6,142 nucleotides of DNA from Candidatus Pelagibacter sp. Lineage in GTDB: Bacteria; Pseudomonadota; Alphaproteobacteria; Pelagibacterales; Pelagibacteraceae. The notes under the pieces are model-generated. The model searched no databases, was not told the origin of the DNA, and saw only the letters and a list, made by a program, of their open reading frames with translations. The stretch covers positions 1-6,142 of the forward strand of contig JADHRH010000057.1 of the NCBI GenBank assembly GCA_016777545.1. The letters run 5' to 3'. Positions 1 to 6,142 of the stretch are shown here, one piece after another. The first letter of the stretch is position 1, and every line of letters starts with the position of its first letter. The translations under genes were made by a program, and so were the position numbers.

Positions 1-11
1 CTAACGCTCAT
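1..11 (-). CDS. phoB: Start of the next operon gene, probably phoB (partial, 5' end only)
   Basis: An ATG on the minus strand (bases 11-9) overlaps the phoU stop codon in the form TAATG, and reads Met-Ser-Val before the window ends. The same TAATG junction links pstA and pstB here, so a further co-translated gene is likely. In pst-phoU operons of alphaproteobacteria the gene after phoU is usually phoB, the PHO-box-binding response regulator, and its presence would fit the phoR gene at the other end of the window. Only three full codons are visible, so the identity rests on gene order alone. There is no strong ribosome-binding site at normal distance, which suggests translation coupled to phoU. 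Confidence 0.5.
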
Positions 12-709
12 TAGTTTGGATCAAAATCTTTACCTTTAGGTCTTGCTCCTTCAATATGCTCTCCCTCGATTAGATAAAATAAAGCTTCAGCGATATTAGT
101 AATATGATCTCCTGCTCTTTCAATATTTTTAGTCACAAACAATAAGTGTGTTGCTAGATCTAAATTTTTTTTATCTTTGCTTAAGAAATTTGCAACTTCA
201 TTCATTGCGATATGTGTTAAATCATCTACTCTCTCATCTGATTTCCAAATTTTAACAGCAGCTTCTTTTGACTGGTTAAGATAAGCATCCAAAACATCTT
301 TCAATTGTCTTTGAACTAACTCCCCTAATCTTTTTAAACTGGCAATTAACTTTTCTGGAAGATCGCGTGGTAAAGGTTTGATCTTTTTAGCAACACTTTT
401 TGCTAAATCACCAATACGTTCAAGATCACTTGAAATTTTTAAAGTTGAAATAGTTAATCTTAAATCAATTGCCATCGGGGCTCTTTTAACGAGTACTGTT
501 ACAATCTGCTCTTCAATAGTTGCTCTTAACTCATTAATTTTTTCATCATTTTTAATAATGTTTTCAGCAGCTTCTTTATCAACTTTGATGATGGCCTCCA
601 TTGAGTCTGTCAACTGAGCTTCAACTAAGCTACCCATTTTAATTAAGTTATCATTTAAACTTTGTAATTCATCCTCGTAGGATTTAACAATATGTGTAAT
701 TTCTGACAT
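11..709 (-). CDS. phoU: Phosphate signalling protein PhoU
   Basis: PhoU is a cytoplasmic negative regulator that connects the Pst transporter to the PhoR sensor kinase, so that PhoR stays off when phosphate is plentiful. The 232-residue product has the usual family length and is all helical in character. It holds two copies of the PhoU domain, seen as matching motifs exactly 100 residues apart: ERIGD at 97-101 and ERAGD at 197-201, the second followed by HITNIAE. Each is preceded by an acidic helix (KNDEKINEL at 53-61, KSDERVDDL at 156-164). These acidic residues match the metal-cluster-binding positions known in PhoU structures. The ATG lies 2 bp after the pstB stop, with GGGAGG 11 bp upstream inside the pstB coding sequence. 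The stop codon overlaps the next start by one base. The gene appears intact. Confidence 0.96.
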   Translation of the reverse strand: MSEITHIVKSYEDELQSLNDNLIKMGSLVEAQLTDSMEAIIKVDKEAAENIIKNDEKINELRATIEEQIVTVLVKRAPMAIDLRLTISTLKISSDLERIGDLAKSVAKKIKPLPRDLPEKLIASLKRLGELVQRQLKDVLDAYLNQSKEAAVKIWKSDERVDDLTHIAMNEVANFLSKDKKNLDLATHLLFVTKNIERAGDHITNIAEALFYLIEGEHIEGARPKGKDFDPN

Positions 710-711
710 AA

Positions 712-1479
712 TTAACCAAACCTCCCTGTAATATAATCCTGGGTCATTTTATTTCCAGGGTTTTTAAATATTTTCTCTGTTGTATCCACTTCAATTATTT
801 TTCCTAAATGGAAAAAGCCAGTTCTTTGAGAAACTCTTACAGCTTGGGACATTGAATGAGTAACAATGACTATTGTATAACTTTTTTTAAGTTCATCAAT
901 TAATTCTTCAATTTTAGCAGTGGCAATAGGGTCTAGTGCCGAACACGGTTCATCCATTAAAATAACTTGAGGATTTACTGATATGGCTCTTGCAATACAT
1001 AATCTTTGCTGCTGACCTCCAGATAAACCTGTGCCTGCTTCATTTAACCTGTCTTTAACTTCGTTCCATAAAGCTGCTTTTTTTAAACTATTCTCAACAA
1101 TTTCATCCATATCTGTTTTATTTTCTGCTAAACCATGAATGGTTGGTCCATAAGAAATATTATCATAAATACTTTTTGGAAAAGGATTGGGTTTTTGAAA
1201 AACCATACCAATTTTCTCTCGAAGTCCTACAACATCCAGATTTTTGTCAATGATCTCTTCATCATCTATTGTAATTGATCCTTCAACTTTACAAATATCA
1301 ATAACATCATTCATTCTGTTTATGCATCTTATGAAGGTTGATTTTCCACATCCAGAAGGACCGATTAAAGCTGTAACTTCTTTGTCATAGATATCCAAAT
1401 CTACATCAAAGAGCGCTTGTTTTTCTCCATAATGCACATTTAAATTACTGCTTTTAATTTTTATTTTATTATTTTTCAT
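712..1479 (-). CDS. pstB: Phosphate ABC transporter ATP-binding protein PstB
   Basis: PstB is the cytoplasmic ATPase of the high-affinity phosphate importer PstSCAB. Counting from the ATG at 1479, the 255-residue protein shows all ABC motifs: Walker [10 protein letters not shown] at 40-48, Q-loop Q95 in VFQKPNPFP, signature LSGGQQQR at 152-159, Walker B VILMDEP at 172-178 with catalytic E177, D-loop SALD at 180-183 and switch histidine H208. The NPFP sequence after the Q-loop and the early RMND are typical of PstB. Its length matches the family. A GTG six bases upstream is in frame, but the AAAGGA at 1487-1492 is spaced correctly (7 bp) only for the ATG. That ATG overlaps the pstA stop by one base as TAATG, indicating translational coupling. 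The gene is complete. Confidence 0.97.
   Translation of the reverse strand: MKNNKIKIKSSNLNVHYGEKQALFDVDLDIYDKEVTALIGPSGCGKSTFIRCINRMNDVIDICKVEGSITIDDEEIIDKNLDVVGLREKIGMVFQKPNPFPKSIYDNISYGPTIHGLAENKTDMDEIVENSLKKAALWNEVKDRLNEAGTGLSGGQQQRLCIARAISVNPQVILMDEPCSALDPIATAKIEELIDELKKSYTIVIVTHSMSQAVRVSQRTGFFHLGKIIEVDTTEKIFKNPGNKMTQDYITGRFG
721..726 (-). promoter_or_regulatory. Ribosome-binding site of phoU inside the end of pstB
   Basis: The minus strand reads GGGAGG, 11 bp before the phoU ATG, within the last codons of pstB. It is the strongest Shine-Dalgarno match in the window, though its spacing is slightly long. It supports the ATG at 709 as the phoU start. Confidence 0.6.
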
Positions 1480-2738
1480 TACCACTTCCTTTCAAATTTT
1501 TGTCGTAAGTAAACTGCTATAAAATTTAATGTAATTAAAAAACTTAAAAGAACCATAATAGTTGCTGATGTTTTTTCTACAAACCCTCTTTCTGCTTGTT
1601 CAGACCATAAATACACCTGTACTGGCAACGAAGCTGATGGATCCGTTGGAATAGATGGAATATCGACCACAAAAGCAACCATACCAATCAATATTAAGGG
1701 CGCTGTTTCCCCAAGCGCTTGGGCCAAACCAATAATAGTTCCTGACAAAGTGCCTGGAATTGCTAAAGGCAAAACATGATGCGTAACTGATTGAACTTTA
1801 GATGCGCCAATTGCAAGTGCTCCTTCTCTAATTGAAGGAGGTACTGCTTTTAAGGAAGCTCTACATGGAATAATAATTCTTGGTAAAGTCATTAAGGCTA
1901 AAGTAATTCCTGCAACTAATGGAGTTGATCTTGGTAGATGAAAGGTCCCAAGCAAAATACCCAAACCTAACAATCCAAATACAATGGAAGGTACTGCTGC
2001 TAAATTATTTATATTAATTTCTATAAAATCAGTAATTTTATTTTTAGGAGCAAATTCCTCTAAATAAACTGAAGCTGCAATAGCGATTGGAAAAGATAAT
2101 AATAAAGTAATTACAATGGTAAAAAATGAACCCACTAAGGCTCCACCAATTCCTGCAAGTTCAGGGTTTCTTGAATCTCCTTTAGTAAACAAATATGAGT
2201 TAAATATTTTATTAACTTTTCCTTCATTAACTAATTCGTCATAAAGATTTAATTGAAAATTATTAATCCGTCTTCGCTCTTCTGGAAGTTCTCTAGGGTA
2301 ATTACCTTTATGCAATTGATCAAAATCATCTGATGCAGTTAGTTTTAATACAGTGGTTTGATTTAAAGCTTTTGGATTATCAAGTAAAAAGTTTCTTATT
2401 TCATATTCATAATCAGGACTAAATAAATTAATTAATAACTTTTCTTCAGTTAAACCATTAACTTTTTTTACTTTAAGAATACTATCAATTGCTAGTTCAT
2501 AGTAATCTGTATTTTCTAAATCTTCGAGTGGAGGCGATTCACTTAATTCTAAAGTATCAGCATCAAAATTTACCTCAACATCGATAGTTGTTTTTAAAAA
2601 TGCGCCACTGCCTTTTGAAAAGATAGCATTTAATAAAAAGATTACAAAAAAAATTGCTAGTAAAATAGAAGTTAATCCATAGAGCTTAAATCTTTTTTCA
2701 GCATTATGTCGTTTTTTTAATCGTTGCTCTTTATTCAT
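1479..2738 (-). CDS. pstA: Phosphate ABC transporter permease PstA (long form)
   Basis: PstA is one of the two inner-membrane channel subunits of the phosphate importer and pairs with PstC. From the ATG at 2738 it has 419 residues, much longer than the roughly 300 of the E. coli protein. It has a basic N-terminus, one membrane segment at about 20-40, and then a hydrophilic stretch to about residue 195. That stretch is the kind of N-terminal extension seen in alphaproteobacterial PstA (the DUF3333-type region). The multi-span permease domain follows, with the EAA loop starting at E305 (EGALAIGAS, ending VLPLAIPG) that docks on PstB. The frame can be extended to a TTG at 2762. The ATG is preferred: it is a better codon, is preceded by AGAGAAAAAT, and overlaps the pstC stop by only 8 bp. 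The stop overlaps the pstB start. Confidence 0.94.
   Translation of the reverse strand: MNKEQRLKKRHNAEKRFKLYGLTSILLAIFFVIFLLNAIFSKGSGAFLKTTIDVEVNFDADTLELSESPPLEDLENTDYYELAIDSILKVKKVNGLTEEKLLINLFSPDYEYEIRNFLLDNPKALNQTTVLKLTASDDFDQLHKGNYPRELPEERRRINNFQLNLYDELVNEGKVNKIFNSYLFTKGDSRNPELAGIGGALVGSFFTIVITLLLSFPIAIAASVYLEEFAPKNKITDFIEININNLAAVPSIVFGLLGLGILLGTFHLPRSTPLVAGITLALMTLPRIIIPCRASLKAVPPSIREGALAIGASKVQSVTHHVLPLAIPGTLSGTIIGLAQALGETAPLILIGMVAFVVDIPSIPTDPSASLPVQVYLWSEQAERGFVEKTSATIMVLLSFLITLNFIAVYLRQKFERKW
1487..1492 (-). promoter_or_regulatory. Ribosome-binding site that fixes the pstB start
   Basis: The minus strand reads AAAGGA, with 7 bp between it and the ATG at 1479, but only 1 bp between it and the alternative GTG at 1485. 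This spacing decides in favour of the ATG. The site lies within the last codons of pstA. Confidence 0.7.
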
Positions 2739-4131
2739 ATTTTTCTCTATATTTTTTAACAAATCTTAAGGCTATGTAGTTTAAAATTAATGTTGCAAAG
2801 AAAAGTGTTAAGCCCAATGCAAAAGCAGATTGTGTTTTTGGACTATCGAACTCCTGATCGCCAATTAATAACATTACAATTTGAGTGGTGATGGTAGTGG
2901 TAGACTCAAGTGGATTAATGGTTAGATTTGCGGCTAAACCAGCAGCCATTACCACAATCATTGTTTCACCAATGGCTCTTGATACAGCTAATAACACCGA
3001 GCCCACAATCCCTGGTAATGCAGCAGGAATTACAACATTTTTAATAGTTTCTGATTTGGTTGCTCCAATTGCATAAGATCCATCTCTTAAAGATTGAGGG
3101 ACTGCATTAATCACGTCATCAGATAATGAAGACACATAAGGAATAATCATAACCCCCATTACCAATCCTGCAGCAAGAGCACTTTCAGAAGATACCTCTA
3201 AATTTAACTTTTCACCTAATTCTCTAAAAAAGGGGCCGACAGTAAGCGCTGCAAAAAAACCATATACAACTGTTGGAATTCCAGCCAGGATTTCAATAAT
3301 TGGTTTAGAATATTTTCTAACTTTAGAACTTGCGTACTCTGCCATATAAATTCCAGAAAATAATCCAATAGGAACAGCTACAAGCATTGCAATCAGAGCT
3401 ATAAATGCTGTACCAGCAAATAAAGGAACAGAACCAAAAGCACCTTTTAAATTTTCATATTCTAAAGCTGTAATTGCTGAGGCATCACTAACGAAAGCTC
3501 TTTGAGGACTCCAATTCATTCCAAACAAAAAATCAAAAATATTAATTGCTGAAAAAAATTTTAAACTTTCAAATAAAAGAGAGAAAATAATTCCCATTGT
3601 TGTTAATATAGCAACTAGAGAACATACAAAAAGTAATCCTGTTAAAATTTTTTCAACATCATGTCTTGCTTTATTATTTTTTGAAATTCTAAAAATCCCA
3701 TATGAGATAGCAGCAATAAAAGTTGATAATAATAAAACAATTTTAGAATTTTGAGCAATTGTTTGTAAATTTTCATAATTCTTAACACCTATTTTAATTT
3801 CTTCAGTTAAGGTTCCTGAAAAATTACCCTCATAAAGTGATCTAATTTTTTGATAAAGTAAATTAAGTTGCTCACTCGAATAATTTAAATCGTTTTGAAT
3901 TAAAGTTTGTGAGATCAAATATTTAATAATTGCTGGTTCAAATATAGACCAAAATAATAATATAATTAATGCTGGTAACGCACACCATAAAGCTAGATAA
4001 TAACCATAATAATTTGGTAGAGCGTTAATCTTTATAGATTGTGTTGATGTAATTTTTCTTATTCTAGAGCGACCATATAAAAATGATAGATAGCTAAATA
4101 TTGTAACTAATAATAAAATTATAATATTCAT
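2731..4131 (-). CDS. pstC: Phosphate ABC transporter permease PstC (long form)
   Basis: PstC is the second inner-membrane subunit of the phosphate channel. The 466-residue product is longer than the roughly 320-residue E. coli protein because of an N-terminal extension of about 200 residues. The extension has hydrophobic segments near 2-20, 43-64, 129-147 and 163-190, separated by polar stretches, and resembles the extra N-terminal region (DUF3708-type) known in many alphaproteobacterial PstC proteins. The transport domain begins near 235 and holds the EAA loop from D350 (DGSYAIGATK, ending VIPAALPG) and the typical ILAGIPTVVYG segment. The ATG at 4131 is the only plausible start, because the frame upstream reaches a stop without another start codon. 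No clear Shine-Dalgarno sequence precedes it. The 3' end overlaps pstA by 8 bp. Confidence 0.95.
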   Translation of the reverse strand: MNIIILLLVTIFSYLSFLYGRSRIRKITSTQSIKINALPNYYGYYLALWCALPALIILLFWSIFEPAIIKYLISQTLIQNDLNYSSEQLNLLYQKIRSLYEGNFSGTLTEEIKIGVKNYENLQTIAQNSKIVLLLSTFIAAISYGIFRISKNNKARHDVEKILTGLLFVCSLVAILTTMGIIFSLLFESLKFFSAINIFDFLFGMNWSPQRAFVSDASAITALEYENLKGAFGSVPLFAGTAFIALIAMLVAVPIGLFSGIYMAEYASSKVRKYSKPIIEILAGIPTVVYGFFAALTVGPFFRELGEKLNLEVSSESALAAGLVMGVMIIPYVSSLSDDVINAVPQSLRDGSYAIGATKSETIKNVVIPAALPGIVGSVLLAVSRAIGETMIVVMAAGLAANLTINPLESTTTITTQIVMLLIGDQEFDSPKTQSAFALGLTLFFATLILNYIALRFVKKYREKYE

Positions 4132-4141
4132 GAGCTTATGT

Positions 4142-4173
4142 ATTACAGTTTTAATGTTACAGATTTGTTACAA
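4142..4173 (-). promoter_or_regulatory. Candidate second PHO box and promoter before pstC
   Basis: The minus strand carries TTGTAAC (4173-4167), a 4-bp AT spacer, then CTGTAAC (4162-4156), which is the 11-bp repeat layout of a PHO box. CTGTAAC matches the CTGTCAT consensus at 5 of 7 positions and TTGTAAC at 4 of 7. A third copy, CTGTAAT (4148-4142), is 14 bp on and so out of register. The only -10-like sequence at the expected distance, TAATAC (4145-4140), is poor. If used, it would start transcription almost at the pstC ATG. The position just downstream of a terminator supports a separate pstC start point, but the match is clearly weaker than the pstS box. Confidence 0.4.
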
Positions 4174-4197
4174 TTTTAAACTACAAATTGTACTAAT

Positions 4198-4226
4198 AAA
4201 AAAGGCCAGAAGTTTATTCTGGCCTT
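4198..4226 (-). terminator. Intrinsic terminator between pstS and pstC
   Basis: On the minus strand a perfect 10-bp hairpin (AAGGCCAGAA, 5-base loop TAAAC, TTCTGGCCTT) runs directly into a run of six T (complement of 4203-4198). It begins 22 bp after the pstS stop codon. The stem has a GGCC core that stands out in AT-rich surroundings. There is no T run on the other strand, so it acts in the direction of pstS transcription only. It should stop part or most of the transcripts after pstS. Confidence 0.85.
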
Positions 4227-4248
4227 GATTGTGTTTGAGGAATTTAAA

Positions 4249-5265
4249 TTACTTGATGCTAATAGTGTTTAATTCGACCGCTGCAGTTCTTACAACATCA
4301 TATTTTGCTTTAGCTAAAGGTACTAAACCGATCTCAGCTAAGTAACCTCTTGGTCCCATTGCTTTTTTTGACGTAAAATCTTTAATAAATGCGTCAATTC
4401 CAGGAACTACTCCAATATGTGCTTTTTTTACATAAAAGAATAAAGGTCTAGCTATTGGATATGAGTAATCTTGAATACCTTCAAGACTAGGTTTAACTCC
4501 TTCTATAGCTGCAGCTTTCACCTTGTCTTTATTGCCAACTAAATAGCTATAACCAAAAAAGCCGTATGCGTCAGGATTTGATGCTAGTTTTTGAACAATT
4601 AGAGTATCGTTTTCACCTGCTTCTACTGCATAACCGTCTTCACGGATTTTAGTACATTCGCTACTAGCTTTGTCACCAAAAAGTGCTTTTGCCTCTTTAG
4701 AACAACCTTTGCTCATTACTAAAGAATTCCATGCATCTCTTGTACCTGATGTTGGTGGGGCAATAAGAATTTCTATCTTTTTAGAAGGAAGTGATGGATC
4801 AATGTCGCTCCATTGTTTATATGGATTAGCAACCAATTTACCATCTACATCTACTTCATTTGCTAGTGCTCTCCAAAGTTGTTCTTTAGTAAAATTTGAA
4901 TCTGGAGAATCTACTGCGTGAGCTAAAGAAATACCGTCATTTCCTACAATAATTTCTATAATTTCAGTTACACCATTTTTTTCACATAATGCTTTTTCTT
5001 TAGATTTTATAGCTCTTGATGCATTAGTAATATCTGGGTGATCAGTGCCAACACCAGCACAAAATAATTTCATACCACCACCCGTTCCAGTGCTTTCAAT
5101 TACGGGCGTTTTAAATTTTCCTGTTTTACCAAAATTTTCAGCAACAACAGTTGCATATGGGTAAACAGTTGATGACCCCACTATCCGGATTTGATCTCTT
5201 GCTTGAACATTTGACGCAAATAGCATCACCGTCAAGATTGATAAAATAATTTTAACATTTTTCAT
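4249..5265 (-). CDS. pstS: Periplasmic phosphate-binding protein PstS
   Basis: PstS binds free phosphate in the periplasm and delivers it to the PstC-PstA channel. The 338-residue precursor begins with a signal peptide: lysines at 2 and 5, a hydrophobic core to about 17, and likely cleavage after VQA at 20-22. The mature protein shows the phosphate-binding loops of the family: GSSTVYP at 30-36, STGTGGGMK at 58-66, and SGTRDAW at 173-179. It has just four cysteines after the signal (69, 94, 188, 204), which probably form two disulfides. The segment NASRAI at 81-86 has an arginine where E. coli PstS has the ligand aspartate in GASDAP. The ATG has AAAGG 10 bp upstream and follows a PHO box. A terminator lies after the stop, separating this gene from pstC. 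Confidence 0.96.
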   Translation of the reverse strand: MKNVKIILSILTVMLFASNVQARDQIRIVGSSTVYPYATVVAENFGKTGKFKTPVIESTGTGGGMKLFCAGVGTDHPDITNASRAIKSKEKALCEKNGVTEIIEIIVGNDGISLAHAVDSPDSNFTKEQLWRALANEVDVDGKLVANPYKQWSDIDPSLPSKKIEILIAPPTSGTRDAWNSLVMSKGCSKEAKALFGDKASSECTKIREDGYAVEAGENDTLIVQKLASNPDAYGFFGYSYLVGNKDKVKAAAIEGVKPSLEGIQDYSYPIARPLFFYVKKAHIGVVPGIDAFIKDFTSKKAMGPRGYLAEIGLVPLAKAKYDVVRTAAVELNTISIK

Positions 5266-5275
5266 TTTTATTTTT

Positions 5276-5280
5276 CCTTT
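5276..5280 (-). promoter_or_regulatory. Ribosome-binding site of pstS
   Basis: The minus strand reads AAAGG (AAAGGA with the next base), 10 bp before the pstS ATG at 5265. It supports that start, which also gives a normal signal peptide. Confidence 0.6.
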
Positions 5281-5298
5281 GTTTATTTATATTTAATT

Positions 5299-5304
5299 CT
5301 TATA
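5299..5304 (-). promoter_or_regulatory. Candidate -10 element of the pstS promoter
   Basis: TATAAG on the minus strand matches the sigma-70 consensus TATAAT at 5 of 6 positions and lies exactly 10 bp after the last 7-mer of the PHO box. PhoB-activated promoters usually have the PHO box in place of the -35 element about 10 bp before the -10, so the geometry fits. Transcription would start near 5292, giving a leader of about 27 bases. In such AT-rich DNA a chance hexamer is possible, so the spacing carries more weight than the match. Confidence 0.55.
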
Positions 5305-5314
5305 AAATTTCTTT

Positions 5315-5354
5315 GTTTCAATTTTATTACAAGTTTATGAAACTTTTATGACAA
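5315..5354 (-). promoter_or_regulatory. PHO box (PhoB operator) of pstS, four tandem 7-mers
   Basis: Reading the minus strand, four 7-mers follow each other with 4-bp AT-rich spacers, giving an exact 11-bp period: TTGTCAT (5354-5348), GTTTCAT (5343-5337), TTGTAAT (5332-5326) and TTGAAAC (5321-5315). Against the CTGTCAT consensus they match at 6, 5, 5 and 3 positions. PhoB binds head to tail as dimers on two such units, so this could hold two dimers. The element sits 50 bp before the pstS start codon and just before a candidate -10. It marks pstS as a member of the phosphate regulon. Confidence 0.8.
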
Positions 5355-5380
5355 AGAATATTTTATTATCTTCTAAAATT

Positions 5381-6142
5381 TTATACTTTTGGAAATTCAA
5401 TGGTAAATTCAGTACCTTTTCCTTCAGTACTGATAATATCCATAGTTGCACGGTGTTGATTTACTATATGTTTAACAATAGCCAAACCTAAACCAGTACC
5501 CCCTGCATCTTTGCTTCTTGCAGGATCTACTCTGAAAAAACGCTCAGTGATTCGGGATAAATATTTTTTAGGAATTCCAACCCCTTGGTCTTTAATAGAA
5601 AACAAAATAGTGTCCATTTTCTTAACCAAGGAAATTTTAATGACAGTATCACTATCGCTATACTTGCAAGCATTATCAATTAAATTAGTAAAAATTTCTA
5701 TTAATCTATTTCTATCTCCAGAAATTTTATAAGCATCATCTGTAATATTGTTTTCTATTTTTATCTTTTTTTTCTTAACAAGCTCTGAATTCAATTTAAT
5801 CACGTGAGTTATTATTTCTTTTAAATCTAACTCAGTGGTGGGTCTAATATGTTCTTGTAATTCGATTTTTGACAATGAAAGTAAATCATTAATCAAATTT
5901 TCCATACGCTCCGTTTGTTGCATCATAATGGGTAAAAATTTCTTTTGCATTTCAAAATCATTTGAAGCATGACCATCATTTATTGTCTCTAATCCTAACT
6001 TAATTGACTGTAAGGGTGTTCTTAACTCATGAGAAACATTAGCAACAAAATCTGATTTAAATTGTTGTGTCTTATATATTTCAGTTAAATCTTTTAAAAA
6101 TATTATTACAGAATGTTCATCTTCAGATTCATTTAAAGACTC
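5381..6142 (-). CDS. phoR: Phosphate regulon sensor histidine kinase PhoR (partial, N-terminus outside window)
   Basis: PhoR autophosphorylates on a histidine under phosphate limitation and passes the phosphate to PhoB. The frame is open to the right edge, so the visible 253 residues are only the C-terminal part of a protein usually of 400 or more. Numbered from the edge: the end of a PAS-like sensor region (SVIIFLKDLTEIY, 11-23), the dimerisation and phosphoacceptor box DFVANVSHELRTPL at 31-44 with H38, the N box around NLIDNACKY with N157, G1 box DQGVGIP at 185-191, F box ERFFRVD at 200-206, and G2 box GGTGLGLAI at 214-222. All catalytic motifs are intact. The internal ATG at 5950 is not the start, since it lies after the phosphoacceptor histidine. 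PhoR rather than another kinase is inferred from the HELRTP context and its position before pstS. Membrane segments lie beyond the window. Confidence 0.92.
   Translation of the reverse strand, partial: ESLNESEDEHSVIIFLKDLTEIYKTQQFKSDFVANVSHELRTPLQSIKLGLETINDGHASNDFEMQKKFLPIMMQQTERMENLINDLLSLSKIELQEHIRPTTELDLKEIITHVIKLNSELVKKKKIKIENNITDDAYKISGDRNRLIEIFTNLIDNACKYSDSDTVIKISLVKKMDTILFSIKDQGVGIPKKYLSRITERFFRVDPARSKDAGGTGLGLAIVKHIVNQHRATMDIISTEGKGTEFTIEFPKV

Noticed and set aside
378..617. Plus-strand open frame of 79 codons inside phoU
   Set aside because: It lies antisense to a well-supported gene, has no ribosome-binding site, and its hydrophobic product is what antisense reading of an amphipathic helical gene yields.
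2885..3076. Plus-strand open frame of 63 codons inside pstC
   Set aside because: It is antisense to conserved permease sequence, including the EAA loop, and shows no recognisable domain or start signal.
4163..4187. Inverted repeat ATTTGT ... ACAAAT upstream of pstC
   Set aside because: Six AT-rich base pairs around a 14-base gap are expected by chance in such sequence. The direct-repeat reading as a PHO box explains the same bases better.
4670..4921. Plus-strand open frame of 83 codons inside pstS
   Set aside because: It is the antisense shadow of conserved PstS sequence, with no independent support.
5355..5380. Possible terminator after phoR
   Set aside because: Only very weak AT inverted matches are present (AGAA with TTCT around a 12-base loop); there is no GC-containing stem or clear T run.
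5511..5732. Plus-strand open frame of 73 codons inside phoR
   Set aside because: It is the antisense shadow of the kinase ATPase domain motifs.
5381..5950. A short 189-residue kinase starting at the ATG at 5950
   Set aside because: The same frame continues without a stop to the window edge and includes the essential HELRTP phosphoacceptor box, so this is the C-terminal part of a longer PhoR, not a truncated gene.

Overview
The window is a compact, AT-rich (roughly 30% GC by eye) phosphate-starvation locus with every gene on the minus strand. In transcription order, from the right edge to the left edge, it reads phoR (5' end cut off by the window) - pstS - pstC - pstA - pstB - phoU - next gene (only its first codons visible, probably phoB). 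The AT-rich coding, very short spacers and overlapping genes suggest a streamlined marine alphaproteobacterium. The alphaproteobacterial-type sequences also point that way: long PstC and PstA, PstS with a GSSTVYP and SGTRDAW core, and PhoR with a DFVANVSHELRTPL box. A SAR11/Pelagibacterales-like genome is the best guess. This is inference from composition and motifs, not from a database match.

Layout. At 5381-6142 lies the C-terminal catalytic part of the PhoR sensor kinase, open to the right edge. At 5266-5380 is a 115-bp regulatory gap with a PHO box of four 7-mers at exact 11-bp spacing and a candidate -10 element, reading into pstS. At 4249-5265 is pstS, the periplasmic phosphate-binding protein. 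At 4132-4248 is a 117-bp gap that holds a strong intrinsic terminator just after pstS, followed by a second, weaker PHO-box-like element immediately before pstC. From 4131 to 11 the genes pstC, pstA, pstB and phoU run with overlaps of 8 bp and 1 bp and then a 2-bp gap. phoU in turn overlaps the next start codon by 1 bp at 9-11.

How the genes work together. PstS captures phosphate in the periplasm, PstC and PstA form the membrane channel, and PstB dimers hydrolyse ATP to drive import. PhoU couples the state of this transporter to PhoR, which phosphorylates the response regulator PhoB when phosphate is scarce. Phospho-PhoB binds PHO boxes such as those before pstS and pstC, so the locus probably activates itself. 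The terminator after pstS followed by a separate start point before pstC would let the abundant binding protein be made in excess of the membrane complex.

I found no novel biological system, mobile element, CRISPR array, tRNA or rRNA. The points worth a second look are the regulatory architecture between phoR, pstS and pstC, and several start-codon decisions. I moved the pstA start to an internal ATG, moved the pstB start to an ATG, and extended phoR to the window edge.
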